From assembly GCA_013390945.1 (NCBI GenBank), contig JACAUC010000001.1, forward strand, positions 23,253 to 87,252: a stretch of DNA of 64,000 nt, written 5' to 3'. This document shows positions 36,601 through 45,221 of this stretch, in pieces. The stretch comes from Candidatus Chloroheliaceae bacterium. Lineage in GTDB: Bacteria > Chloroflexota > Chloroflexia > Chloroheliales > Chloroheliaceae. The first letter of the stretch is position 1; each line of letters begins with the position of its first letter. Under the pieces are notes generated by a model that had not been told where the DNA came from, did no database searches, and saw only the letters and a list, made by a program, of their open reading frames with translations. The position numbers and the translations under genes were made by a program.

Positions 36601-39261
36601 CAAACTCCCATAATCCGCCCGGTGGAACAACCTGCTACAGTCCGACAAGTGGAACAGCCTCCCGTAGTCCGGCAGGTGGAGCAACCTGCTACAGCCCGAC
36701 AAGTAGAGCAACCTACCGCAGTCCGGCAGGTAGAACAAGTTCCCATAGTAACACCTGTACAATCAGAGCAGGTGGTGGAAGCGGTTCCTCAGTTGCAAGC
36801 CCTGTCCGGGGTAGATTATTTGAGGAGTCTGGAGAGTGTCGAACGTGGCCTAGAGCAGTTGAGCAATCACCAGTCTAGTACAGTACAGGTACATGGGCAA
36901 TACCTGAACAATCAGGTGGAATATACCAAAACCTTCTTCCAATTGATGCAGCAACAGCAAGGGCTGTTGTTGGGTGGAAATGGTCGCCCCCCAGTGACTC
37001 CACCACCGGGGGTGTTGGAGAGTTTGGAACGGGGCATGTTGCGCTTCCATGAGCATCAGGCCGATACCCTGAATACCCATGCTCAGTACTTGAACAATCA
37101 GGCCGATTACTCCAAAAATTTCTTCCAGATTGTGCAGCAGCAAGCCGGTCTCCTGCAAGGTAAATCGGCTGACAGAGCAGCCTCCCACAGTACTGCCGCC
37201 AACAGAGCAATTTCTAACGGTTCTGGCTCGAATGGCTCAGCCTCTCACAGTAATGGCTTACCAGCGTCGGCTAGGGTAGTGGAACGTTCTATCCCGGCCA
37301 GCCCTAAAGCAACTCCGGCGGCTATCGCGGCCCCGGTAGAAGTGGCTAAAGTTGTGCCAGTAGAAACACCCAAAGTGGTTCCGGTAGAAGTGGCTAAAGC
37401 TGCTCCAGTGGAAACTCCCAAAGTGGCCCCGGTAGCAGTAGCTAAAGCCGCACCAGTAGAAACTCCTAAAGCCACACCTGCTCCACCTGCTCCAGTGGCT
37501 AAAGTAGTTGCCCCACCTGCTCCTCAAAAAGCGGCTCCGGCGCAATCGCCTACCCTAGTAATAGTGGCTCCTGCTATCTCAGTCTCCGTTCTTTCGCGCA
37601 ACCTGTTAGAAGTGGTGAGCGAAAAGACCGGCTACCCGGTAGAGATGCTAGAACTGGAAATGGACATGGAGGCCGACTTAGGAATCGACTCGATCAAACG
37701 GGTAGAGATCTTAGGGGCGATGCAAGAACGTTTCCCCGAACTGCCACGTATCAACCCGGAGGAACTAGTCGAACTACGCACCTTGGGCCAAATCACCAAT
37801 CACATGATTAACAGCCTTCAAGAAGCCACCGTCTCGTTGGATGCTGCTCCGTCAGTTGATACTGCGTCAGTCTTGTTGGATGCTGCTCCGCCAGTTGATA
37901 CTGCGTCACTCTCCCGAAACCTACTAGAAGTAGTGAGCGAAAAGACGGGCTACCCGGTGGAGATGCTCGAACTAGAAATGGACATGGAGGCCGACTTAGG
38001 AATCGACTCGATCAAACGAGTGGAGATCCTAGGGGCGATGCAAGAACGTTTCCCATCCTTACCCCGGATAAACCCGGAGGAACTAGTCGAATTACGCACA
38101 TTAGGCCAAATCACCAACCACATGATTAACAGCCTCCGAGGAACGGTTTCGTTGGATGCTGCTCCGTCAGTTGATACCGCGTCCGTCCCGTTGGATGCTA
38201 CTCCGTCAGTTGATATTGATCCAGCCTTCCTTTCCCAAAACCTACTAGAAGTAGTGAGCGAAAAGACAGGCTATCCGGTGGAGATGCTCGAACTAGAAAT
38301 GGACATGGAGGCCGACTTAGGAATCGACTCAATCAAACGAGTGGAGATCCTAGGGGCGATGCAAGAGCGCTTCCCATCCCTACCCCGGATAAACCCGGAG
38401 GAACTAGTCGAACTACGCACATTAGGCCAAATCACCAATCACATGATTAGCAGCATCCGAGGAACGGTTTCGTTGGATACTGCTCCGCCAGTTGATACCG
38501 CGCCCGACGAAGACGAAACCGTTTCGCGGAGTCTAGTTCGGCTAAAACACCTCCCGCCACCCGACTACTTAGAGGGGAGTCTACCGGAGCAATACGTCTG
38601 CCTCTTAACCGATGATGGCACAACCACCACAGTAGAATTAAGCCAAGCATTAGTTGAGCAGGGTCAAAAAGTAGTCGTTTTAAGCTTTCCGCAATCGGTG
38701 ATTGCAACCTGTTTGCGCCTACCCACGGAGGCCAAGCGGGTAGTCTTGGAAGATTTGAGCGAGGTAAATTTGGAGCAAACCCTCAAGATTATTGCGGAGA
38801 AGTACGGGCCAATTGGCGGGTTTATTCACCTCAACCCCCCCTCCTTCCTGAATCAAAAGGGTGGTATCCCGTTCCTAGACACCGAGAAAGATTTGGTCAA
38901 GCAGGTCTTCCTGATTGCCAAACATCTCAAAAAATCGCTCAATGATGCCGCTCGAAAAGGTCGTAGTTGCTTCTTCACTGTAGCTCGGCTAGACGGACAA
39001 TTTGGCCTAGGTCAGACTAACAGTTTTGGGGCTATCGCGGGTGGCTTGTTTGGCCTAACCAAGACCTTAAACCTAGAATGGGAGCGCGTCTTCTGCCGGG
39101 CATTAGACCTAAGCCCTGACTTGGATGCTAGTCTAGCCGCCAAACATATTCTAGCCGAACTCCATGACCCCAATCGGTTGTTGGGTGAAGTGGCCTACAA
39201 CCTAGAGGGACGGTCTACCCTGATCGGTGAAAAAGTCTTAGTAGGCGGGAGAGATAGATAG
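33607..39261 (+). CDS. PfaA-like PUFA/secondary-lipid synthase: KS-AT-ACP-ACP-ACP-(KR N-part)
   Basis: About 1884 residues from the ATG at 33607 (GGAGG site). Ketosynthase: DAACASSLSAVKLA (Cys ~216), EAHGTGTVAGD and KSQIGHTKGAAG. Acyltransferase: GHSFGELTAL near 698. A long linker follows with VRQVEQP-type decapeptide repeats (~990-1050), two copies of a motif built on HQ...H.QYLNNQ..Y.K.FFQ (~1085 and ~1160), and VPVETPK repeats (~1240-1290). Three acyl carrier domains carry LGIDSIKRVEIL with the pantetheine serine near 1359, 1465 and 1572. The last ~190 residues resemble the structural part of a ketoreductase (GGFIHLNPPSF), whose catalytic half is in the next gene. Such synthases make polyunsaturated or other secondary lipids iteratively. 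Confidence 0.88.
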   Translation: MSGNSLETNEVNAQLHRTPIAIIGMASIFPQAKNLQDYWDNILRKIDCITDVPPSRWEIKDYYDPNPRAQDKTYCKRGGFIPDVDFDPVEFGLPPNILESTDVSQLLALVVAKDALDDAGYNDTRNFSREEIGVVLGVVSGQQLMRPLVSRLQYPIWEKVLRSSGLSDEDSQKIIAKIKLGHVEWEENSFPGFLNNVVAGRIANRLDLGGMNCTLDAACASSLSAVKLALSELLEHRASMMLTGGVDIDNSILTYMCFSKTPAFSKGENVRTFDTASDGMMAGEGVGIVVLKRLEDAERDGDRIYAVIKGIGTSSDGRFKSIYAPRPEGQATALRRAYKDAGFSPTTIGLIEAHGTGTVAGDLCETTALRQVFTEAGAAPQSIALGSVKSQIGHTKGAAGSASLIKTALALHHKILPATINVTEPNPKLNLTESPFYLNTETRPWVSSADGTPRRAGISSFGFGGTNFHVVMEEYTGEQTGTYRVNSVPKSIILAADTPEQLLERCQEVAGQLQKQVAEYQPTDRYPAEDYFAQLSAESKAIIPATAARVGFVANSLAEALDLLQAATDLLKKKIQEEAWEHPKGIYYRKSGLDTQGKVVALFSGQGSQYLEMGRELGLNFPEVRSTYSAMDNLFIKDGLPALSTTVFPPPALTPAQTTAQTAALQNTRYAQPAIGVFSASLYKLLKQAGFQPDFVAGHSFGELTALWAADVLEENDYLALVRARGEAMAAPTDNPDFDTGTMLAVKGEITKLREDLKDFSDITLANLNSKTQVVLAGTKPAIARVQVALQSKGYSVVPLPVSAAFHTALVGHAQKPFAEAIHAVNFKAPTVPVYSNTTANPYPTEPAAIQQILGQHILEPVQFQQEIENIYAAGGYFFIEFGPRDILTNLVKDILGNKPYLAVALNSSRQKDSDLQLRRAVIQLRVAGFPLQDADPYQQPVRKSTRKRSMLNMRLNGSNYVNPQTKAAFEKALQDGHHIISNGVHQVEQTPAVRPVEQTPIIRPVEQPATVRQVEQPPVVRQVEQPATARQVEQPTAVRQVEQVPIVTPVQSEQVVEAVPQLQALSGVDYLRSLESVERGLEQLSNHQSSTVQVHGQYLNNQVEYTKTFFQLMQQQQGLLLGGNGRPPVTPPPGVLESLERGMLRFHEHQADTLNTHAQYLNNQADYSKNFFQIVQQQAGLLQGKSADRAASHSTAANRAISNGSGSNGSASHSNGLPASARVVERSIPASPKATPAAIAAPVEVAKVVPVETPKVVPVEVAKAAPVETPKVAPVAVAKAAPVETPKATPAPPAPVAKVVAPPAPQKAAPAQSPTLVIVAPAISVSVLSRNLLEVVSEKTGYPVEMLELEMDMEADLGIDSIKRVEILGAMQERFPELPRINPEELVELRTLGQITNHMINSLQEATVSLDAAPSVDTASVLLDAAPPVDTASLSRNLLEVVSEKTGYPVEMLELEMDMEADLGIDSIKRVEILGAMQERFPSLPRINPEELVELRTLGQITNHMINSLRGTVSLDAAPSVDTASVPLDATPSVDIDPAFLSQNLLEVVSEKTGYPVEMLELEMDMEADLGIDSIKRVEILGAMQERFPSLPRINPEELVELRTLGQITNHMISSIRGTVSLDTAPPVDTAPDEDETVSRSLVRLKHLPPPDYLEGSLPEQYVCLLTDDGTTTTVELSQALVEQGQKVVVLSFPQSVIATCLRLPTEAKRVVLEDLSEVNLEQTLKIIAEKYGPIGGFIHLNPPSFLNQKGGIPFLDTEKDLVKQVFLIAKHLKKSLNDAARKGRSCFFTVARLDGQFGLGQTNSFGAIAGGLFGLTKTLNLEWERVFCRALDLSPDLDASLAAKHILAELHDPNRLLGEVAYNLEGRSTLIGEKVLVGGRDR
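36580..36760 (+). repeat. In-frame 30-bp repeats in the PfaA-like linker
   Basis: Tandem decapeptide units of the form VRxVEQxPxx, about six copies (RPVEQTPI, RQVEQPAT, RQVEQPPV and variants). GTGGAACAGCCTCC-type words recur at the 3' end of the next gene (near 41010-41040). Confidence 0.75.
37838..38505 (+). repeat. 39-bp minisatellite units between the ACP domains
   Basis: Units encoding LDAAPSVDTASV-like 13-mers lie between ACP1 and ACP2 (37838-37911), ACP2 and ACP3 (38148-38222), and after ACP3 (38470-38505). The DNA core GATGCTGCTCCGTCAGTTGA is repeated almost exactly. Related units occur in two other genes of the operon. Confidence 0.85.
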
Positions 39262-39266
39262 GATAG

Positions 39267-41051
39267 ATGGATAGCAAGAGAAATCAAATAAATCCGTCAA
39301 CTGTTTTTGTAGTCAGCGGTGGTGCCAGAGGTGTCACCGCTAAATGCGTTATTCAGTTGGCGCGACATTACCACTGCAAATTTATTTTGTTGGGACGCTC
39401 CCCGGTAGCTAAAGTTGAGCCAGCTTGGGCCGCACCGGATCTGACCGAACCTCAATTGAAAAAGCGGATTATGGAACACCTCACCGCTCAAGGTGAGAAG
39501 CCTCTACCCGTAAAAGTGCAGAAGTTATTGAACGCTTTTTTAGCCAGTAGCGAAATCAAGCAAACCTTAGATGCGGTTGCCGAAGCCGGGGGGCAGGCTG
39601 AATATCTCAGTGTGGACATTACCGACAGAATAGCGTTGCAACAAAAGTTGGCTGAAGCAGTACAACGCACTGGACTAATCACCGGGATTATTCACGGGGC
39701 CGGAAACTTGGCGGATAAGCTGATTGAGTATAAGTCGTCAGAAGATTTTGAAACGGTCTACTCGGCTAAAGTTACTGGCCTGAAAAATCTGCTTAGTGCT
39801 ATTTCGGTTAGCCAACTAAACTACCTAGTTCTCTTTTCCTCGGCGGCGGGTTTCTTTGGTAATGCAGGTCAGGCCGACTATGCCATTGCCAATGAGATAC
39901 TCAACAAGACGGCCTATCTGGTTAAGCAGCAGTATCCCGCTTGCCATGTCGTTTCGCTGAATTGGGGGCCATGGGATGGTGGAATGGTGACACCTGCGCT
40001 AAAAGAGTTTTTTGCCAAACGCAACATTGAGATTATTCCCATCGAAGCCGGGGCTAACCGACTAGTGGCCGAACTCTCCCCCGACAATCAGGAGATAGTG
40101 CAGGTCTTGATGGGAAGTTCAATGGATACGGGCGAAGTGCAATTTGACCCCGAACTCCGCACCTTTAACTTGCGCCGGACGCTGACGTTGGAAGGCAATC
40201 CATTTCTGTACGATCATCGGATTGGCGGTAATCCCGTTTTACCTGCAATCTGCGTTATCAATTGGGTGGCTAACGCTGCCGAACAACTTTGCCCCGGCTA
40301 TAAATTTTTCAGTACCGAAAAGAGCCGGGTCTTGAAAGGGGTAGTTTTTGATAATTTGCAGGCCAGCGAATATAACCTAGAACTAAAAGAAATTGCCAAA
40401 AATGCAGATGAAATTCTCTTTGATGGGACAATCACCAGTAAGAACGACAAAGGTAAGCTTTTCTACCATTACAACATCCAGCTAAAACTTCTACGTCAGA
40501 TTCCAGTGCCGCCACCCTATACTGGATTTGAACCCCGGTTTGACCAAGCGGTACTGCCCGGCGATGTCCTCTATCAAACCGGTGTTCTGTTCCATGGCCC
40601 TAGTTTTCAGGGAGTACGCCAAGTCTTGAATATCAGCCCTGACAAGATGACTACCGAATGTTTCTTGCCAGCCGTTCCTGAGAGGGTACAAGGACAATTT
40701 CCGGTACAAACCTTTAATCCTTATGCGGTGGATGTTCAGCTTCAGTGCCTCTTGATTTGGGCGCGGCATTTTTATGAGGCGGGTAGCTTGCCTCTGAATA
40801 TCCAAAAGATTGAGCATTACCGGACTATTCCCTTTGACCAGACTTATTATGCTTCAATGGAAGTGCAGAGTAGTAGCGAGACTGGACTAATAGCCACAGT
40901 TATTGCCCATAATGCGCGAGGCGAAATCTATACCCGCATTACCGGAGCCGAGGTGACGATTAGCAAACGACTCAACGGTCTCTTTACGGCGGCTAATCCG
41001 CTGACGGAGCAGCCTCCCACAGTGGAGCAACCTCCTACGGTGTTCGTCTAA
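39267..41051 (+). CDS. PfaA-like second half: ketoreductase-dehydratase (KR-DH)
   Basis: 594 residues. The N-terminal ~270 residues are a ketoreductase with the nucleotide site VVSGGARGVTAKCV, GIIHGAGNLADK, and FSSAAGFFGNAGQADYAIAN (catalytic Ser/Tyr). From residue ~310 a hot-dog dehydratase follows: YDHRIGGNPVLPAI (active-site His) and VLFHGPSFQGV. It ends with a short TEQPPTVEQPPTV repeat like that in the upstream linker. The start is six bases after the upstream stop, in another frame, at a GATAG-repeat. In classical PfaA the KR is one domain on one protein; here it appears divided over two genes. The weak start may mean coupling to the upstream gene. Confidence 0.82.
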   Translation: MDSKRNQINPSTVFVVSGGARGVTAKCVIQLARHYHCKFILLGRSPVAKVEPAWAAPDLTEPQLKKRIMEHLTAQGEKPLPVKVQKLLNAFLASSEIKQTLDAVAEAGGQAEYLSVDITDRIALQQKLAEAVQRTGLITGIIHGAGNLADKLIEYKSSEDFETVYSAKVTGLKNLLSAISVSQLNYLVLFSSAAGFFGNAGQADYAIANEILNKTAYLVKQQYPACHVVSLNWGPWDGGMVTPALKEFFAKRNIEIIPIEAGANRLVAELSPDNQEIVQVLMGSSMDTGEVQFDPELRTFNLRRTLTLEGNPFLYDHRIGGNPVLPAICVINWVANAAEQLCPGYKFFSTEKSRVLKGVVFDNLQASEYNLELKEIAKNADEILFDGTITSKNDKGKLFYHYNIQLKLLRQIPVPPPYTGFEPRFDQAVLPGDVLYQTGVLFHGPSFQGVRQVLNISPDKMTTECFLPAVPERVQGQFPVQTFNPYAVDVQLQCLLIWARHFYEAGSLPLNIQKIEHYRTIPFDQTYYASMEVQSSSETGLIATVIAHNARGEIYTRITGAEVTISKRLNGLFTAANPLTEQPPTVEQPPTVFV

Positions 41052-41073
41052 TTTTTAAGCCAGAGTGGAGATA

Positions 41074-44000
41074 ATGGTGGAAGACAAATCAGAAATTCCT
41101 CTAGGGCCTAGAAAATTGGCGATAGTGGGAATGGATAGCTGCTTTGGTAGTTGTGAAGGATTGGAAGCTTTTGGGCAAGCCATCTATACCGGAAATCAGG
41201 CTATCTCTTTCCGGTGGCCGGGGAAAGAAGGGGCAAGTCCCTCCTTCTCTCAGGAAGAGTTGCTTTTTCAGGTAGCCGATAATGCCTTGAAAGATCTATC
41301 ACCGGACGGAACCGCTTCTAACGTGGCGGTGCTAGTGGTGGGAGGTGGCTTTGGTAATCAAGCGCAAGCTGCCGAAGCAGATAGGTTGGCTAAGGCAATT
41401 GGCACAAGGTGGGGCTTTAGTGGTCCTTGCTTTGGGGTTTCGGCTAAAGAACAGGCCGTCTTTAGGGCTTTGGATGTGGCGCAATGGCTTTTTACCACGC
41501 GGGAGATAGAGGCAGTCGTTTTAGGTGTGGTGGATCTAGCGGAAGCTAACTCTAGGCCAATGAAAAGTGCAGGGGCAATAGTCTTGAAACGCTATGAGCA
41601 GGCGATTGCACACCAAAATCGAATCTATGCCGTGATTGAGGCTCTCAGTTTGGCCCAAGATCCGATGGAGCAAGGCTCCTTTGTCCCAAATGCCCAAGTT
41701 GTAGCCGGGGTTTGCCAGCAGGCTTTTAACCAAGCGGGGGTAAATCCGGCTGAGATTGGCTATGTGGAAGTTTGTGGTAGTGGTTTGTCTGACGAAACTG
41801 AAGCTGAAATCGAAGGGTTAAACCGGGCCTATCAGCTACAGGTTGGCCGACTGAACTCGGCGTTGGGTAGTGCTACCGCCAATTTTGAACCTGCTTCTAG
41901 CATCTTGGAATTAGCCAGCCTGATTAAAACCACGCTATGTCTCTACCACCGCTTTATTCCGGCCTTACCCGATTGGAACGGCCCTCAGAAGCCGAGCCTC
42001 TGGCAAGGTAGTTCATTCTATGTGGCGGATAGATCCAGAGCGTGGTTTTTGGAAGATGGTGCTACCCGACGAATAGCTGCCCTCAATGGGTTGGGACGTG
42101 AAGGTGGTTACGCCCATCTGATTCTCTCGGAGGAGGTCAATCAATCTGCTCCTGACCGCGACACTGACTATAACCTTTCTCAAGCGCCCTTTTATCTCTT
42201 TCCCCTAGCGGCAGAGAGCCGAGCCGGGTTGTTAGAAGAGCTTGAGACGCTCAAGCAGCAGCTTCAAAATGAGGTGGATCTACCCTCAGTAGCCCGACAA
42301 GCTTTTGTCGCTTTCCAAGCCCAAACCCAAGCGACTTATGCTCTGGCAATTGTGGGCAGTGACCGAGGCGAAGTGTTGGGAGAGATTCAGGCGGCTCTAA
42401 AAGGGGTAGTTATCGCTTTTGATAAAGCGGGTGAGTGGAAAACACCGTTGGGTAGCTATTTTACCGCTAAGCCGTTGGGCAATATAGCCAACGGAAGTAG
42501 CTCAGTTGCTTTTGTCTATCCCGGTGCTTTTAACTCTTTTGTGGGATTGGGTCAAGACCTCTTTCACCTTTTTCCTCGAATTTATGATAAGTTTGTCAAC
42601 ATCACTCCCGAATTAGGCATGGCGTTGGGCGAGAAATTGCTCTATCCCCGTAGCCTCGAAAAATTATCAAAGGAGCAACTGGAGAACCTCGAAGCCCAAC
42701 TAGGCTTGGATCAGGTGACAATGATCGAGTCGGGAGCTAGTTTTGCCGTCCTCTTTACCATGATTATGCGCCATTACTTTCAGGTGCAGCCTAGAGCAAG
42801 TTTTGGTTATAGTATGGGCGAGACTAGCATGTTGTGGGCTATGGAAGTTTGGACAGGTGGCGGCTTGGGTTTGGCTACTTTCCACGAATCCCCACTCTTT
42901 CGCACCCGGCTAACTGGCCCTAAAGAGACCGTGCGGGAGTTGTGGGGGTTAGAGCAGGCGAATGATGATTTTTGGACTAACTATTTTCTACTGGCTCCGG
43001 TGGCTAAAGTTAGGGAAGCTTTGAAAAACGAGGAGCGGGTTTACCTCACCCATATCAACACGGCCCAAGAGGTGATTATCGGCGGAGCCAAAGAGGGTTG
43101 TTTGCGGGTGATTGAAAAGCTGAAGTGCCACTATCTGCATCGGCCTGTTAGCTTTGTCCTTCATTGCGAGCCAGTACGGGCCGAATATGAGGAACTGGTT
43201 AAACTACATACTTTCCCCTGCCGGGATATGCCGGAAGTGGCTTTTTACACTGCCGCCGATTATCAGCCCCTACCGTTTGACTCGACTAGCCTAGGCCAAA
43301 AAATTGCCCAAATGATTTGCCAGCCGCTCGATTTTCCCCGGCTAGTCAACCAAGTCTATGACGATGGAGCCAAAATATTTGTGGAATTAGGCCCAGGTAA
43401 TACCTGTTCGAGGTGGATCGGTAAAATTCTGCGGCACAAAGACCATGCCACCCTTTCGATCAGTCAAAAAGGGGTGGACGATCATATCTCTATTGTTAAG
43501 GTGTTGGCTCGGCTCCTAAGCCATCGAGTACCTCTGAACTTAGCACCCTTGTATGGTCACGTTCAAGAAAGGTCTAACATAGATTTGGCTACTCCTCCAC
43601 TTTATCCTGATGAACAATTTCAGAAATTGAGTGAAAATAGTGAGCTTGCCACTAAAGCTCACGCCACTTTTTTGCAAGTTCGGCAGGAAGCCTCCCGCCA
43701 AATGAGCGAATTACTGCGACTTCAAACCCAACTCGTCGAATCGTTGTTAGAGTTAAGTAACACAGATGAACACAGAGAACCACAGAGAACCACAGATAAT
43801 TTTATAGATAATACCCATACCACGTGGGATGCCGCTCCGTCGGTTGATCTTCCCTCGTGGGATGCCGCTCCGTCGGTTGACCTTCCCCCGTTGGATGCTG
43901 CTCCGTCGGTTGATCTTCCCTCGTGGGATACCGCTCCGTCGGTTGACCTTCCCCCGTTGGATACCGCTCCGTCGGTTGATCTTCCCCCGTTGGATGCCGC

Positions 44001-45204
44001 TCCGTCGGTTGATCTTCCCTCGTGGGATGCCGCTCCGTCGGTTGATCTTCCCTCGGTTGACGCTCTCTTCAATGAAGAACAACTTAAAGAGTTTGCGACG
44101 GGTTCGATTGTAAAATGTTTTGGATCGGAATATCACGTTTACGATGGGCGGCGAGTGCCGCGTATTCCTAACGGCGACTTGATGCTGATGAGCCGAATTT
44201 TAGAGCTTCAGGGTACACCTCACGATTTCAAAAATACGGCCAGCATTGTAGCGGAGTATGACGTACCGGAAGATGCGTGGTTCTATACCAAAAACGCCTA
44301 TCCGTATCTGCCCTACAGCATGTATATGGAGAACGCCCTTCAGCCCTGCGGCTTTCTGGCGGCTTACTTGGGGAGTTGCCTGATCTATCGGGATATAGAT
44401 CTCTACTTCCGTAATCTGGATGGGCAAGGCACGATTCTGCGGGATATTGATCTGCGGGGCAAAACGATTACCAACCGGGCCAAACTCCTCGCTACTTCCG
44501 TCTTTGAGGGTACGGTTATTCAGCGGTTCGAGTTCGAGGCACTACACGCTGGTTTACCTTTCTACAAAGGAGAAGCGGTCTTTGGCTATTTCAGCCGGGA
44601 GGTAATGGCTAATCAAATCGGGCTGGATGGGGGCAAAGATATTCGGCCTTGGTTTGAGCAGAAGAATATAAACGGGTTGCCTGCCGTCAAAATTGATCTA
44701 CATTCGGCGGCGGCTAAGGAACAATTTTACCAACTAGACCCGGAAAAGCCCTATTATCGCTTGGCTGGGGGTCAGCTAGATTTCTTGGATGAAGTGCTGA
44801 TTATTCCCGGAGGTGGGAAACACGGGCAAGGCTATATTTATGCCAGCAAGGTAATCAATCCGGCGGACTGGTTCTATACCTGCCACTTTCACCAAGATGC
44901 AGTGATGCCCGGTTCGTTGGGGCTGGAAGCGATTGTTCAGGCGATGCAGACTTACGCCCTTCAGCAAGACCTAGGTAGTAATTTACGCTCCCCTCGGTTT
45001 GGGCAGCTATCTAAGCAGTTGATGCCTTGGAAATATCGCGGACAGATTATTCCGGCCAACAAAAAGATGTACCTCGAAATACATCTGACTGGAATTAAAA
45101 AGATTGACGGGAAACTGACGTTGCTAGGCGATGCTAGTTTGTGGAAAGATAATATAAGGATTTATGAGTTCAAGCAAGTTGGCCTGTGCTTGTTTGAAGC
45201 TTAA
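41074..45204 (+). CDS. PfaB/PfaC-like hybrid: KS-like domain, AT, FabA-like dehydratase
   Basis: About 1376 residues from the ATG at 41074 (GTG 41065 possible). The N-terminal KS-like domain (LAIVGMDSCFGSCEGLEAF) has GPCFGVSAKEQAVFRALD near 118 instead of the DAACASS active site, as in PfaB. The acyltransferase has GYSMGETSMLWAME near 577. A linker (~900-1000) carries seven 11-residue repeats. The last ~370 residues are a FabA-type double hot-dog dehydratase with PEDAWFYTKNAYPYLPYSM and FHQDAVMPGSLGLEAIVQAM near 1275 (catalytic His/Asp region). This dehydratase normally belongs to PfaC, so the gene fuses PfaB-like and PfaC-like parts. It lies 22 bases after the KR-DH gene. Confidence 0.82.
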   Translation: MVEDKSEIPLGPRKLAIVGMDSCFGSCEGLEAFGQAIYTGNQAISFRWPGKEGASPSFSQEELLFQVADNALKDLSPDGTASNVAVLVVGGGFGNQAQAAEADRLAKAIGTRWGFSGPCFGVSAKEQAVFRALDVAQWLFTTREIEAVVLGVVDLAEANSRPMKSAGAIVLKRYEQAIAHQNRIYAVIEALSLAQDPMEQGSFVPNAQVVAGVCQQAFNQAGVNPAEIGYVEVCGSGLSDETEAEIEGLNRAYQLQVGRLNSALGSATANFEPASSILELASLIKTTLCLYHRFIPALPDWNGPQKPSLWQGSSFYVADRSRAWFLEDGATRRIAALNGLGREGGYAHLILSEEVNQSAPDRDTDYNLSQAPFYLFPLAAESRAGLLEELETLKQQLQNEVDLPSVARQAFVAFQAQTQATYALAIVGSDRGEVLGEIQAALKGVVIAFDKAGEWKTPLGSYFTAKPLGNIANGSSSVAFVYPGAFNSFVGLGQDLFHLFPRIYDKFVNITPELGMALGEKLLYPRSLEKLSKEQLENLEAQLGLDQVTMIESGASFAVLFTMIMRHYFQVQPRASFGYSMGETSMLWAMEVWTGGGLGLATFHESPLFRTRLTGPKETVRELWGLEQANDDFWTNYFLLAPVAKVREALKNEERVYLTHINTAQEVIIGGAKEGCLRVIEKLKCHYLHRPVSFVLHCEPVRAEYEELVKLHTFPCRDMPEVAFYTAADYQPLPFDSTSLGQKIAQMICQPLDFPRLVNQVYDDGAKIFVELGPGNTCSRWIGKILRHKDHATLSISQKGVDDHISIVKVLARLLSHRVPLNLAPLYGHVQERSNIDLATPPLYPDEQFQKLSENSELATKAHATFLQVRQEASRQMSELLRLQTQLVESLLELSNTDEHREPQRTTDNFIDNTHTTWDAAPSVDLPSWDAAPSVDLPPLDAAPSVDLPSWDTAPSVDLPPLDTAPSVDLPPLDAAPSVDLPSWDAAPSVDLPSVDALFNEEQLKEFATGSIVKCFGSEYHVYDGRRVPRIPNGDLMLMSRILELQGTPHDFKNTASIVAEYDVPEDAWFYTKNAYPYLPYSMYMENALQPCGFLAAYLGSCLIYRDIDLYFRNLDGQGTILRDIDLRGKTITNRAKLLATSVFEGTVIQRFEFEALHAGLPFYKGEAVFGYFSREVMANQIGLDGGKDIRPWFEQKNINGLPAVKIDLHSAAAKEQFYQLDPEKPYYRLAGGQLDFLDEVLIIPGGGKHGQGYIYASKVINPADWFYTCHFHQDAVMPGSLGLEAIVQAMQTYALQQDLGSNLRSPRFGQLSKQLMPWKYRGQIIPANKKMYLEIHLTGIKKIDGKLTLLGDASLWKDNIRIYEFKQVGLCLFEA
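43760..43800 (+). repeat. CACAGA-type short repeat inside the coding region
   Basis: AACACAGATGAACACAGAGA followed by ACCACAGAGAACCACAGAT. This word family is usually intergenic in bacteria; here it is translated (TDEHREPQRTTD) in the linker of the PfaB/C-like protein. Confidence 0.5.
43826..44058 (+). repeat. 33-bp minisatellite, seven units, in the PfaB/C-like gene
   Basis: Seven tandem 11-codon units (WDAAPSVDLPS, LDTAPSVDLPP and variants). The DNA core GATGCCGCTCCGTCGGTTGA is nearly invariant and is related to the units in the PfaA-like and PfaD-like genes. Confidence 0.9.
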
Positions 45205-45221
45205 CAAAAGGACAAGAGTAA

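Noticed and set aside
36526..37545. Several Cys/Gly-rich or Ser/Thr-rich minus-strand frames
   Set aside because: They arise from the repetitive linker of the PfaA-like gene read in the wrong direction and have no start signals.
37580..38460. Three near-identical ~320-bp blocks, first suspected as CRISPR-like or an assembly duplication
   Set aside because: They encode three acyl carrier domains with separate nucleotide differences and different linkers, as normal for PUFA synthases.
39255..39270. Possible sequencing frameshift joining the two PfaA-like halves
   Set aside because: Stops exist in both frames on either side of the junction (TAG at 39259 and TAG at 39264), so a single-base error would not simply fuse them. 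A repeat-length change remains possible and is listed as a finding.
43722..44136. Repeat-rich frames on both strands over the 33-bp minisatellite
   Set aside because: A 33-bp repeat keeps all frames open. The real frame is the PfaB/C-like gene, which continues into conserved domains on both sides.
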